From Hyaloscypha bicolor E (lineage: Eukaryota; Ascomycota; Leotiomycetes; Helotiales; Hyaloscyphaceae), in the NCBI RefSeq assembly GCF_002865645.1, contig NW_020194600.1, forward strand, positions 372,001 to 436,000: a stretch of 64,000 nucleotides of DNA, given 5' to 3'. The stretch's first letter is position 1, and each line of letters begins with the position of its first letter. Positions 1-13,048 of this stretch are shown one piece after another. The position numbers were made by a program, and so were the translations under genes. The notes beneath the pieces were generated by a model. It did no database searches, was not told the origin of the DNA, and saw only the letters and a program-made list of their open reading frames with translations.

Positions 1-59
1 ATACTTATTCTATATAACCTTAGATAAATTATTATAATTTATATAATTAATTTATTAAT

Positions 60-3000
60 ACTTTAGCTTTATTTCTATTTAGCCTTCTTTTAGATAAATT
101 AGCTTTAATAAGAGAATTCTAATCTAAAAAAAATATATGACTTATAGCTCTTTTTAATTATAAATAGAAACTAGCTAATAATTTTATATTAAAAGAAGGC
201 TTATTAATAATTAATAATAGTAATTTATTTGTTTTAGTTATTTTAATAATAATTAATATATAAATATAATCTTTAATTAAAATACTAATTAATAATCTCT
301 ATTTATTTATTTATTTAGGAATAATTAGCTATTAAAAGCTTAAGCTTTATATTAATTCTCGTATATAATTTATTTTAAAAATCGAATATAAATTAAAATT
401 CCTAAACTAATATAATTATTTCTAGAATATTTATTTAATATATTATATAAAATAAAAACAAAAATACTAGCTATTTGGCTATAATTATATCTTATACGAG
501 AATTATAATTAGGTATTTAAATAAATAATCTATAAATATAATAATTATATTATAGCCTAATTTATTTTCTAAATAATTCTTAAAGTTTATAATAATATAT
601 TACTAAAAATAATTAGAAACTAGAAAGAAATAAAATAAATTAGGCTTCTTATTTCTAGATATATATAATCTCTTATAAATATAATAATTACTATAATATT
701 AATTAATATTCTTATTTATAAATAGCTAGTAATATTATTCTTTTAATAACTAATAGAACTTTATATATTTAGGATATTTAAAAAAGAATTTATTATATAT
801 TTTATAAATTAAAATAATTTATAAAAATAATCCGGGAATTATTTTATTCTTTATAATATAAAGTTTTCTATAATATAAAAGAAAGCCGTTTTATAATATC
901 TAGATATTACTTTTAGTTTAGGCTATTATATATAGCTTTTTTAGATTCGGTAATATATAATTATTTTATAGAATCTTATTTATAAGTTATAAACTACTAT
1001 ATTTAATAAGAGCTTCTAATAATATTTCTATAAGAGCTATTATAATAGAATCTATTAATAAAGCCTCTAAGAAAATATCTTTTTCTAGGAAAATTATATT
1101 TTTAATAAAGGTATTTTTTTTCGGAAAGTTTTTAGTATATATTTAATTTTTAGAGCCAAATTCCGAATTAAATAAACTAATTTTATAAAGTATTATTATA
1201 AGTTATAAGTTATAGATAATCTCTAGATTAATCTTATTTTTAAGAAAAAGTATTTGAGTTTATAACTTCTTTTTAATCTAGTTCTAAATATCTATTTTAT
1301 TTTATTTTTATAATAAAGTATTTATTTACTTATTTAATTTTCTAAAATAATATATAAGTTTGAAATAATAATAAAATAAAAGCTTAATCTATTTAGTTTA
1401 TTAAAAAAAAGCTTTTTAATAATTATAAAATACTTTAAAATATAATAATTAAAATAGATTTTAAAGGAAATATTTTAAAAGTCTTCTAGTTTGGCTTTTT
1501 ATTTCTCTAATACTTATATTATAATAAATATTTCTTTATTATATATATTATAATTAAATTCTATTAAAAATATAGTTTTGGAAAAATAAGCTATAAGATA
1601 TTAAAGGCCTATTTCTGGGTCTTATTAAGAAAATAGACTTATATTTTTTTTTAATATATTTATTTCTATTATTATAAGCAGATTCAAATTATAATATTAT
1701 AGAACTAGAATAGAAATTATAACTTCTTTTAAATAAATAAAAGCCTTTTAATATTATTTAAACTATTTAAAGAATTTTTTTTTTATAAATAAAGTAAAAG
1801 ATTTAATAATTCGTTTATATTTCCTAATAAAATATTTATAAAAGTTATAGAAGCTAAAGAAAAACTATATATTCTTAATTATTTTTAGAAATTACTAATT
1901 ATATATTATTTCGATTTTATTAGAATTTATTTTAATACTAGATATAAAAATAATAAAGTCTAAATATTTTATATATATAATTTTAAATTCCGATTTCTTA
2001 ATATTTATTTAAAGACTAATAAAATATAAATAGTTTAGTACTTTTTATATATATTATTTATATTTTATTAAGTTCTTTAAATAAATAAAATTATTATTAA
2101 AAGTTATCTAAATATTTAAAAAATATATTATTTATATAATATTAATATATAGCCAGGCTATTTATAAAGCCTTTTTAAAGAATATTATATTTATATATTC
2201 TATAATAAATATAAAACATTATTAGTTCCTAGAAGTCCGAATTTATAGCTATATAATAGAAAGCTTAATAAATATTTAATTTAATATAAATCTTACTTTT
2301 AAATAATTAATTTAAAGTTTTATTAATAAATAAAAGAAAATATTAATTCTTTTAAATAATAGAAATTAATACAGAAATATAAATCTTTATTTATTTTCTT
2401 TATAAAAAGAACTAATAAAATAAAAGAAGCTTAACTAATTTTAATAAAGTCTTTAATTAGATTATTTTCTAAAAAATACTTAATTTTTAAAAGCTTTTAA
2501 ATAAATTATTATTAGAGAAATTAATATTTAATATTTTTAATTTCTTTTAGGCCTTTAATTTAAATTTTATAATTATATAATTTATAAAAAAAAAATAGAT
2601 TTTTTTTTAAAGAAAATAGAAATATATTTCTTAAATTTCGGAAATAATATTTTTTAGAGCTATTAAAACTCTATTTTTTCTAGTTATTAATTTTCTGGAC
2701 CAGAAATAGCTTTTTTTTTCTAAGCTTTAAACTTTTTATTAATTTTATAAATAAAGATTTAATTAATAATATTATTTTCTTTTTTAGTTATATAATTAAA
2801 TATTATAGAAATAAAAATAACTAGATCTAATATTTATTTTTTATTAAGAATCTTTTCTTATTTCTTTAGCTTTTATTTAGATATTATATTTTAATTAGGC
2901 TATAGAAGCTTTTTTTTATAGTTTTATATAATCTTCTTTAATTAGTTTAAAAGAAAAAAAACTATTTAAAAATAAAAAGTTTCTAGAAATAACTTATAAT

Positions 3001-4660
3001 AGAATTTTATTAATTAGAGTCTTTTTAATACTTTTTATTAGATTATTTTTCTAGTTATTATTAAGAAATACTAATAATATAATTAAATTATATAAATTTA
3101 GATTTATTTTTTAATTATATAAGCTTAAATTTTTTATAATTAATTAGAATATTAATATATATAATTTATTTTCTATTAAAAATAATATTATAATTTTTAA
3201 AATTTAGAATAATTATAAATATATTAATATTTTATTTATTAATTAAAAATAAAACTTTTATATATTTTTTAATAAATTTAATTAGCTTTTTATTAAAACT
3301 ATATATAATATAAAATTAAAAAAAGAATTATAATTCTATTTCTAAAAATTATTTTATAAGCTAAATAAGTTTTATATTAATAAAAATATAATTATTAGTT
3401 CTAATATTAATAAAAGTATAATTATTAGCTTTAATATTAATAAAAGAAAAAGATTTAATTTCTAATTTATTTATATTAATAATATAAAATATTATAAAAG
3501 TATTTCTTTTTATTAGATAAATTAAATTAATTTTTATTAAATTCATATTATAAATCCCTAAAATAGAAACTTTTTTTAAAAATATTTATTTTCTGGTTTT
3601 ATACTAGAATTAGAATTTAAATTTTTTAAATATTTTATTAGAATAGAAATTAGGTATTTTAATAAAATAGAAATTAAGTCTAGCTTAATTTTTAAAAAAA
3701 GCTATCTTAATTTTCTTATTATATTTAACTAGATAATATTTAATATAATAATTAAATTTGTTATAATTATAATATTTAATAATTAAAAAATCTTTAATTT
3801 TTATAAAATATTATTTATATTTATAAGAAAATATATATTTAATAAAAATAATTAATATAGGCTTTTTAAATTTCTTTTTAAAAGTATATTTTTTATAAAT
3901 ATAAAAGAATATAATACTAGAAGTAAACTTAGCTAAAATAGCTTTTATTTTCTTATATTTTTTAGTTTTCTTATATATAGCCTTAATTTATTAATTATTA
4001 ATAATATAATTTTAAATAAAGTAAATAATATTAATAAAAGAATTATTATAATATATATATATACTAATTTCTAAAGCTTTAATAAAAGCTTTTTATTTAG
4101 TTTATATTTAATATTTTAAAGACTAATATTACTTTTTATAAATAATTATAAAAAATATATATAAAACTTTTAAAATATTTAATTAGAATATATTTAAAAC
4201 TTATTAAAGTTATAATAAATATTTTATATTTTATATTTTATTAGAATATAGTTTCTTTAAATAAGAATATAACTCTAAGAACTAATAATACTAATTTAAA
4301 TCATTTTTATTTATATAAGAATTAGTTAGAATAAAAATATTATTAATAAGTTTATTAGAAATATAAATAATCTTGAGATTTTTAAAGAAATATAAATTAG
4401 TATTTCCTTATAGCTTATTTTTAATCTGAATTAGCTAGTTATTAAAGATAATATAATTTCTAATAAAGAAAATTAAATCTAGAAACTTAATAATTCTAGT
4501 ATTTCTAAAAAAAAATATAAAATATAAAAGATTCTAAATAGAAATAAGTAAGAAATAGTTCGAAATTCTTTAAAGAAAAATTCGAAATAGCTAGAATTAT
4601 AAGAATAATAAAAGTAAATAAAGCAGGAATAATTAAAGCTATTATAAGCCGATTTACTAT
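60..4660 (-). pseudogene. gag-pol remnant of Gypsy-B-left
   Basis: The limits are approximate and inferred by mirror alignment with Gypsy-B-right. Reading the minus strand, the order is gag (about 4,660-3,600), protease (about 3,550-3,360), RT (about 2,620-2,010), RNase H (about 1,800-1,450) and integrase (about 1,060 downward). Every frame carries many TAA/TAG stops. No product can be made. The only open stretch of note is the protease fragment listed separately. Confidence 0.6.
3361..3546 (-). pseudogene. Protease fragment of Gypsy-B-left (open 61-codon remnant)
   Basis: This is one of the few stretches still open in the A/T-saturated block. It corresponds to the retropepsin region of a Ty3/gypsy polyprotein: a segment ending in a D-T-G-A-like motif (here read as N-I/T-K/R-A/T-N-N-Y) followed by FINIKLI. 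Asp has become Asn and Gly has become Arg, Lys or Asn, both as expected from G-to-A RIP, so the active site is lost. The motif occurs about three times in a row (FINIKANNY, FINIRTNNY, FINIKLI), whereas the other copy near 7,770-7,830 has fewer repeats. A short tandem duplication therefore occurred in this copy. It is a remnant and not a functional gene. Confidence 0.6.
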
Positions 4661-5452
4661 AGTTATATAATATTTAATATTATTTTTAAACTTAATATTA
4701 TAGAACTTAGTATTTTTAAAAAGGCCTTTAATATTTTTATAGTTTATTTTATATAAAATAGCTTTTTTAAGATTTTTCTAGTAACTAGTAGTAATTAAAT
4801 TAATATTAAAAAATAAATAATTAGCTTTCTTAGCTTATTTATATAGTTCTTTAATAATAATAAGCTAATTAGTATATAGAAGCTTTTTAATAAAAGAAAA
4901 AGCCTTTTTTTTATAGATTTATTTAAAAAACCTCTAGAAATATTAATAGAATATTTAATTTAAGAAAAGTTACTAATAGAATAATCTAAATTAATAAAAG
5001 CCTTAAAAAAAGTTAATATTATTCTAAATTATATAATATTCTAGAAAATTAATTTATTATATTTTCTTTTTATTATATTTTTTCTAGTAATTTTATTACT
5101 AGTATATATATAAGACTTATAAGGTTATAGAATAGGGCTTAAAAATAATAATTAAATTACTAGCCTATAGGTATTTATTATTCTAAAACTTAATTAAAAA
5201 AATAGCCTTTATTTAAAGTTTTTTAATTTTCGGATTTTTAGAAAAGTTTTTAATATATTACTAATATATATTTATAAAAGTATAAATATCTGATTTTTCT
5301 AAAGATTCTAAAGCTTTTTATTTTTATTATTTTAAAATCTATTATTTATATTTCTAAAATTTTATTATTTTAATAATATTTATATTTCTAATAATTCTAA
5401 ATTAATTTATTTGAAATTCTTTATAAAATTAAAGAAAATAAGCTTTAAATAC

Positions 5453-5553
5453 TATTATAAATATAATATTTAAGGCTTAAAAAACAAAATAGAAAATCTT
5501 TTATAAAAATAATTTAAAGCTAAAAAAGAGAAAACAAGAATATAAGAGGCTAT
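5453..5553 (-). repeat. 5' LTR of Gypsy-B-left, proximal part
   Basis: On the plus strand this begins TATTATAA, the reverse complement of the LTR end TTATAATA. It matches the distal 100 bp of the Gypsy-B LTR in reverse (compare 5,707-5,807 and 11,990-12,087). It stops at GCTAT (5,549-5,553), which is the target-site duplication of Gypsy-B-right. The rest of the LTR resumes at 12,088. The two parts sum to 274 bp once the duplicated GCTAT is counted once, exactly the length of the intact LTR at 11,814-12,087. Confidence 0.8.
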
Positions 5554-5807
5554 TATTATAATTCTCAGATATCTAATATCTGAAATATCTAACTAGATAC
5601 TAGATATTTCCTAGATATATATAATATAGCTGCCTTATTAGAAAAGTATATTTGAAATATACTAGAGATATTTAGAAAGCTAAGCTTTTTCGAGACTAAT
5701 ATACTATAAGATATATATATTCTAGTTTTTTCTTCTTTAGTTTTAAAATATCTTTATAAGAGACCTTTTATTTTATTTTCTAAACCCTAAATACTATATT
5801 TATAATA
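5554..5807 (+). repeat. 5' LTR of Gypsy-B-right
   Basis: This 254-bp LTR aligns directly with 11,814-12,087. It is 20 bp shorter because of a small internal deletion near 5,717, where the 3' LTR has an extra stretch containing CTTCTTTATAGC. The ends are TATTATAA and TTATAATA. It also forms the spacer between the two arms of the inverted repeat. Confidence 0.82.
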
Positions 5808-6599
5808 GTATTTAAAGTTTATTTCTTTTAATTCTATAAAGAATTTTAAATAAACTAATTTAGAATTATTAGAAATATAAATATTACTAAAATAATAAAA
5901 CTTCAGAAATATAAATAATAAACTCTAAATAATAAAAGCAAAAAGCTTTAGAACTTTTAGAGAAATTAGGTATTTATATTTTTATAAATATATACTAATA
6001 ATATATTAGAAATTTCTTTAAAATCCCGAAAATTAAAAAATCTTAAATAAAAGCTATTCTTTAATTAAGTTTTAGAATAATAGATATTTATAGGCTAGTA
6101 ATCTAACTATTATTTTTAAGTCTTATTCTATAATCTTATAAGCTTTATATATATATTAGTAATAAAACTATTAGAAAAGAAATAATAAAAGAAAAATATA
6201 ATAAATTAATTTCCTAGAATATTATATAATCTAAAATAATATTAATTTTTTCTAAGACTTCTATTAGTTTAGATTATTCTATTAATAGCTTATTTTAAAT
6301 TAAATATTCTATTAATATTTCTAGAAGTTTTTTTTAGATAAATCTATAAAGAAAAAGGCTTTTCTTTTTATTAAAAAGCTCCTATATACTAATTAGCTTA
6401 TTATTATTAAAGAACTATATAAATAAGTTAAAAAAGCTAATTATTTATTTTTTAATATTAATTTAATTATTATTAATTATTAGAAGAATTTTAAAAAAGC
6501 TATTTTATATAAGATAAGCTATAAAAATACTAAAAGCTTTTTTAAAAATATTAAGTTCTATAATATTAAGTTTAAAAATAATATTAAATACTATATAAT

Positions 6600-9500
6600 T
6601 ATAATAAATTAGTTTATAATAGCTTTAGTTATTTTTATTTTATTTACTTTTACTATTTTTATAGTTCTAGCTATTTCGAATTTCTTTCTAAAGAATTCCG
6701 AACTATTTCTTATTTATTTCTATTTAGAATCTTTTATATTTTATATTTCTTTTAGAAATACTAAAATTACTAAGCTTTTAGATCTAATTTTCTTTATTAG
6801 AAATTATACTATTTTTAATAACTAGCTAGTTTAGATTAAGAATAAGCTATAAGGAAATACTAATTTATATTTTTTTAAAAATCTTAAAATTATTTATATT
6901 TTTAATAAACTTACTAATAATATTCTTACTTTAATTAATTCTTATATAAATAAGAATAATCTAAATTAGTACTATTAGTTTTTAGAATTATATTTCTATT
7001 TAAAAAAGCCATATTCTAATTTTAATAAAATATAAAATATTTTAAAAGTTCTATATTTTCTTTTTATAATTATTTATAAAAAATAATATTAGTTTTTAAG
7101 ATATTAAATATAAACTAAATAAGAAGTTTTTATTAAAGCTTTAAAAGTTAGTATATATATATTATAATAATTCTTTTATAAATACTACTTACTTTATTTA
7201 GTATTATATTACTAATAATTAATAAATTAAGGCTATATATAAGAAAACTAAAAAGTATAAAAAAATAAAAGCTATTCTAGTTAAGTTTATTTCTAATATT
7301 ATATTTTTTTATATTTCTAAAAAAAAATTTTTTTAAGAAAGAATTTAAAAAGCTTATATTAATTATTTTTATTAAATATATATTCTCTTATAAATATAAG
7401 TAATGTTTTATAAAGACTAAAAATTTCTTAATTATTAAATATTATAACTATAATAAGTTTAGCTATTATATTAAATATTATCTAATTAGATATAATAAGG
7501 AAATTAAAATAGCTTTTTCTAGAATTAAATTAGGTTCAGTTTCTATTTTATTAAAATATCTAGTTCTTATTTTAGTAAAATATTTAAAGAATTTGAATTC
7601 TAATTCTAATATAAAACTAGAAAATAAGTATTTTTAAAGAAAATCTCTATTTTAGGAACTTATAATATAAATTTAATAGAGATTAATTTAACTTATTTAA
7701 TAAAAAGAAATACTTTTATAATAATTTATATTATTAGTATAAATAAATTAGGAATTAAGTTTTTTTCTCTTATTAATACTAGAGCTAATAATTATACTTT
7801 TATTAATATAAAGCTTATTTAGCTTATAAAATAATTCTTAAAAATAGAATTATAATCTTTTCTTTTACTTTATACTATATATAATTTTAATAAAAAGCTA
7901 GTTAAGTTTATTAAGAAATATATAAAAGTTTTATTTTTAATTAATAAATGAAATATTAATATATTTATAATTATTTTAAATTTTAGAAATTATAATATTA
8001 TTTTTAGTAAAAAATGAACTATATATATTAATATTCTAGTTAATTATAAAAAATATAGGCTTATATAACTAAAGAATAAGCCTAAATTTATATAATTTAG
8101 TTATATTATTAATATTTCTTAATAATAGCTAGAGAAGTAATCTAATAAGAAATATTAAAAAAAAATTTATTATAAGCTATTTTTATAAAAAAAATTATTT
8201 TTAAATTATTTTTTTTCTTTTAAATTAATTAGAAAGAATTATATAAAACTATAAAAAAAAGCTTTTATAGCCTAATTAAAATATAATACCTAAATAAAAG
8301 CTAAAGAAATAAGAAAAAATTCTTAATAAAAAGTAAATATTAGATCTAGTTATTTTTATTTTTATAATATTTAATTATATAACTAAAAGAAAAAATATTA
8401 TTATTAATTAAATCTTTATTTATAAAATTAATAAAGAATTTAAAGATTAAAAAAAAAGCTATTTCTGGTCCGGAAAATTAATAGTACTAAAAAATATTAT
8501 TTTCGAAATTTAAAAAATATATTTCTGTTTTCTTTAAAAAAAAAATCTAATTTTTTTATTTTTATAAATTATATAATTATAAGATTTAGATTAAATACCT
8601 AAAAGAAATTAAAAATATTAAATATTAATTTCTCTAGTAATAATTTATTTAAAAGCTTTTAGAAATTAAATATTTTTTAGAAAATAATCTAATTAAGGGC
8701 TTTATTAAAATTAGTTAGACTTTTTTTATTTTACTAGTTCTTTTTATAAAGAAAATAAATAGAGATTTATATTTCTATATTAATTTCTATTATTTAAATA
8801 ATATTATTTAAAAGAATTAATATTTTCTTTTATTTATTAATAAAACTTTAAATTAATTATCTAAAGCTAAGATTTGTATTAAATTAAATATTTACTAAAC
8901 TTTTTATTATATAGTTATAGATTTGAACTTTTAGGAACTAATAATATTTTATATTTATTATAGAATATATAAATATAATATTCTTTAAAAAGGCCTTATA
9001 AATAGCCCGGCTATATATTAATATTCTTATTTATTTAAAGAATTTAGTAAAATATAAATAATATATATAAAAAGTATTAGATTATTTATATTTTATTAGC
9101 CTTTAAATAAATATTAAAAAATCGGAATTTAAAATTATATATATAAAGTATTTAGGCTTTATTATTTTTATATCTAGTATTAAAATAAATTCTAATAAAG
9201 TTAAAGTAATATATAATTAGAAATTTCTAAAGATAATTAAGAATATATAGTTTTTTCTTAGCTTTTATAACTTTTATAAATACTTTATTAGAAAATATAA
9301 ATGAATTACTAGATCTTTTATTTTATTTATAAAAAAGAATTTTTTTTAAGTAATTTAAATAATATTAAAAGGCTTTTACTTATCTAAAAAAAGCTATAAT
9401 TTCTATTCTAGTTTTATAATACTATAATTTAGATCTATTTATAATAATAGAAATAAATATATTTAAAAAAGTAATTATAGACCTACTTTTTTAATAAGAT

Positions 9501-11200
9501 TTAGAAATAAGCCTTTAGTATTTTATAGCTTATTTTTCTAAAACTATATTTCTAGTAAAGCTTAATTATAATATATATAATAAGGAAATACTTATTATAA
9601 TATAAATATTAAAGAAATAAAAAACTAAGCTAAAAGGCTTTTAGAATACTTTTTTTAAGATCTATTCTAATTACTAAAAAGCTCTTTTTTTAATAAACTA
9701 AATAAACTAAGCTTTTATTTTATTATTATTTTAAGCTTATATATTATTCTAAAAAATTAAATAAGTAAATAAATACTTTATTATAAAAATAAGACGAAAT
9801 AAATATTTAGAACTAGATTAAAGAAAAACTATAAACTCAAGTACTTTTTTTTAAAAATAAAATTAATCTAAAAATTATTTATAACTTATAGCTTATAGTA
9901 ATATTTTATAAAGTCGGCTTATTTAATTCGAAATTCGGTTCTAAAAACCAAATATATATTAAAAACTTTCCGGAAAAGAATACTTTTATTAGAAATATAA
10001 TTTCCCTAGAAAAAGGTATTTTCTTAAAAGCTATACTAATAAACTTTATTATAGTTATTTCTATAAAAGTATTATTAGAAGCTCTTATTAAATATAATAG
10101 TTTATAATTTATAAATAAGGTTCTATAGAATAATTATATATTACTAAATCTAGAAAAGCTATATATAATAACTTAAATTAAAAATAATATCTGAATATTA
10201 TAAAACGGCTTCTTTTTATATTATAAAAGACTTTATATTATAGAAAATAAAATAATTCTCGGATTATTTTTATAAATTATTCTAATTTATAAAATATATA
10301 ATAAATTTCTTTCTAGATATCCTAGATATATAAAGCTTTATTAGTTACTAAAAAAGTAATATTACTAGTTATTTATAAGTAAGGATATTAATTAATACTA
10401 TAGTAATTACTATATTTATAAGAGATTATATATATTTAGAAATAAGAAGCCTAATTTGTTTTATTTCTTTCTAGTTCCTAATTACTTTTAGTAATATATT
10501 ATTATAGACTTTAAAAACTATCTAGAAAGCAAATTAAACTATAATATAGTTACTATATTTATAAATTACTTATCTTAATACCTAATTATAATTCTTATAT
10601 AAAATATAATTATAATTAAATAACTAATACTTCTATTTTTATTTTATATAATATATTAAATAAGTATTTCAGAAATAATTATATTAGATTAGAAACCCTA
10701 ATTTATATCTAATTTTTAATATGAATTCTATATAAAAATTAGTATAAAGCTTAAACTCTTAATAGCTAATTATTCTTAAATAAATAAATAAATAGAGATT
10801 ATTAATTAGTATTTTAATTAGAAATTCTATTTATATATTAATTATTACTAGAATAATTAGAATAATTAGATTATTATAATTAATTATTACTAGAATAATT
10901 AGAATAATTAGATTATTATAATTAATTATTAATAAATCTTTTTTTAATATAAAACTATTAGCTAATTTCTATTTATAATTAAAAAGAATTATAAGTCTTA
11001 TATTTCTCTAGACTAGAACTTCTCTATTAAAGCTAGCTTATCTAAAAAAAAGCTAAATAGAAAGAAAACTAAAGTATTAATAAATTAATTATATAAATTA
11101 TAATAATTTACTTAAGATTATATAAAGTAAATATAGAAATAATATATAATATAAGCTAATAAATACTATTATTTATTTAATTTCAAAGTCGGAAATAAAA
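6600..11200 (+). pseudogene. gag-pol remnant of Gypsy-B-right
   Basis: The reading uses RIP-aware translation, in which TAA/TAG stops are taken as former CAA/CAG/TGG codons. Gag covers about 6,600-7,500. Protease lies near 7,740-7,830, with a degraded LIDTGA-type motif. RT covers about 8,640-9,250, with signatures such as VLFIKK followed by the FCVDYRALN-like segment. RNase H lies near 9,450-9,800 and integrase from about 10,200, with a zinc-finger region (KLYQLLKK then YYIYKR) and the start of the core. This order (PR-RT-RH-IN) is Ty3/gypsy. A 39-bp segment of the integrase is tandemly duplicated at about 10,843-10,925. No frame is open and no protein is possible. Confidence 0.75.
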
Positions 11201-11813
11201 TATAAGTTATTATAAAATACTAGAAATCTAATTATCTGAATTAGAAGCTAGAGAACTAAATAGAGGGCTTATTTGAGATTCTAGAATAATATAACTATTT
11301 ATTTCTTCTAAAGCTATTAGAAACTATAAAGATATATTTAGTTTTCTATATAAAGAAGCTATAAAAGAATTCCTAGAATTCTTTACTAAATTATATAAAT
11401 TCGAAACCGCCTCTATTAATATTAGAAAATAGTAAATAAGAATATAGTATTAAACGAGTTATTATAATTAAGCTAGTAAGAAATAAGCTAAAGTATAAAA
11501 TCTAATAAATTAGTTAGAATAAGAATCTAGTATAATATCTAGCCTTAGTACTAAATAATAATTCTCTAGTTTTATAAAGTTTTTATAATAATAATATTAA
11601 TATATTAGAACCTTTATAAAACTTATAATACTAGCTAGATTATATAAAAAATAAAAAATTCTTCTAAGCTATATAGTAAAGATATTAGCTTTTTATATAT
11701 AATATTTATATCCGAAATACTAGTTTATTTTAGAAAGAAAAATAATATGAAATTAAATAAATTAATAGCTTTTATAAAACTTAGAAATGAGCTTATTCTA
11801 AAGAAGAAAGTAA

Positions 11814-12087
11814 TATTATAATTTCCAGATATCCGATATTTGAAATACCTAACTAGATATTAGATATTTTCTAGATATATATAATATAGCTACTTTATTA
11901 AGAAAATATATTTAAAATATATTAGAAATATTTAGAAAACTAAGTTCTTTTAAAACTAGTATATTATAGAATATATATACTTCTTTATAGCTTCCTATAT
12001 TCTAGTTTTCTCTTTTTTAGCTTTGAATTATTTTTATAAAAGATCTTTTATTTTATTTTTTAAGTTATAAATATTATATTTATAATA
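11814..12087 (+). repeat. 3' LTR of Gypsy-B-right
   Basis: This 274-bp LTR runs from TATTATAA to TTATAATA and is followed by the target-site duplicate GCTAT. With the reversed LTR piece that follows at 12,088, it looks at first like a free-standing foldback element of about 450 bp. That appearance comes from the nesting. Confidence 0.85.
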
Positions 12088-12265
12088 GCTATAAAGAAAT
12101 ATATATATTTTATAATATATTAGTTTTAAAGAGACTTAGTTTTTTAAATATCTCTAATATATTTCAAGTATATTTCCCTAATAAAGCAGTTATATTATAT
12201 ATATCTAGAAAATATCTAATATCTAGTTAGGTATTTTAAATACCGGATATTTAGAAATTATAATA
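12088..12265 (-). repeat. 5' LTR of Gypsy-B-left, remaining part
   Basis: This continues the reversed LTR interrupted at 5,553. It is the reverse complement of the first 173 bp of the Gypsy-B LTR, plus the GCTAT duplicate, and ends GAAATTATAATA. The next five bases (ACTTT, 12,266-12,270) should be the target-site duplicate of Gypsy-B-left. The partner lies beyond the left edge of the window. Confidence 0.8.
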
Positions 12266-13048
12266 ACTTTACTAATAAAAATAAATAAAAAAGAGAAATA
12301 TTATTTAGATTTCTATTTTAATTTAATTAAGAGTTTTTTAATTACTTTTATTACTTTTATTTTACTAATAACTATAGCTAATACTTTTATAAATAATCTT
12401 ATTTTTCTTTTTTTTATATATTAAATAATAGATAAAAATTATATTTTAAAGCTTATTAAATTCTTAATAAAAGATATTTAAACTTTTATAATTAATAATA
12501 TATTAAAATATAATACTTATTATTTTTATAAAGTTATAATTAATATTAGAGTTTTTAGATATTTAATTACTAGTTCTAAATAATTCTAAGCTTTATAATA
12601 AACTAATAATAATATTAAACTTAATAAAATTATTAAAGGCCAAATTAATATCTAGTTTAGTATTAGATTTACATTTTCTATTAAATCTATAATAATAAAT
12701 ATACTAATTAGATAAATATAATTCTATATTATATTTTTAAAAACTTTATTTTTACTTAGCTTGGCTAATATAAATAAGTTAGGAATTTATTTTAATAATT
12801 TTACTAATTATCTTATTACTTTTATTAGAAATTATATATTTATAATATAATATTTCAAATACTCTTTTCTGCTTTAAAAAATTATATTATAAGACTTTAT
12901 TTTCGAAATCTTTATTTATAATTCTTGCTTTTTTATAAAAATTAAATTATAATATTTATATTATTATTTTAGCTATTTATTTATTAATAAACTCCGGAAT
13001 ATATTAGAAAAAATAAGTTATAATATTAATATAAAGACTTTTAAATAT
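12266..13048 (+). mobile_element. Copia-C copy 1, fragment 1 (protease to gag-pre-integrase)
   Basis: This fragment is collinear with 33,170-33,950 of Copia-C copy 2 but carries many more C-to-T and G-to-A differences. It covers the region corresponding to the copia protease (near 12,500-12,570) and the HxxxGH-type gag-pre-integrase zinc region (near 12,950-13,020). The fragment is bounded on the left by Gypsy-B-left and on the right by the Gypsy-G1 LTR. The same element resumes at 28,682. The first part of copy 1, including its 5' LTR, is outside the window. Confidence 0.8.

Larger units (their letters stand above)
1..5553 (-). mobile_element. Gypsy-B-left: RIP-degraded Ty3/gypsy LTR retrotransposon, left end outside window
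   Basis: This stretch is the inverted, diverged counterpart of Gypsy-B-right; position x on the right matches roughly 11,260 minus x on the left. Matching landmarks include the protease region (about 3,360-3,550 against 7,700-7,830), the RT entry segment (about 2,570-2,720 against 8,390-8,600) and the integrase zinc-finger segment (about 830-1,000 against 10,140-10,300). On the minus strand the order is 5' LTR, gag, protease, RT, RNase H, integrase, running toward base 1 and beyond. All frames are closed by TAA/TAG, as expected when RIP converts CAA, CAG and TGG codons. Its 5' LTR is split by Gypsy-B-right: 5,453-5,553 here and 12,088-12,265 on the far side. The element is dead. Its left LTR lies outside the window. 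Confidence 0.85.
5554..12087 (+). mobile_element. Gypsy-B-right: Ty3/gypsy retrotransposon inserted in the LTR of Gypsy-B-left
   Basis: The LTRs start TATTATAA and end TTATAATA, which are RIP-altered forms of TGTTATAA...TTATAACA. The flanking 5-bp duplication GCTAT is exact (5,549-5,553 and 12,088-12,092). Between the LTRs the plus strand reads gag, protease, RT, RNase H and integrase in Ty3/gypsy order. The element is 6,534 bp. Because it landed in reverse orientation inside the LTR of another copy of itself, the pair forms a giant inverted repeat. A purine-rich stretch just before the 3' LTR (about 11,800-11,811) may be a decayed polypurine tract. The element is inactivated by RIP-like transitions throughout. 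Confidence 0.88.

Noticed and set aside
11814..12265. Apparent free-standing foldback element of about 450 bp with 170-bp inverted ends.
   Set aside because: The left half is the 3' LTR of Gypsy-B-right and the right half is the split LTR of Gypsy-B-left. The GCTAT duplication and the summed LTR length (274 bp) explain it fully.
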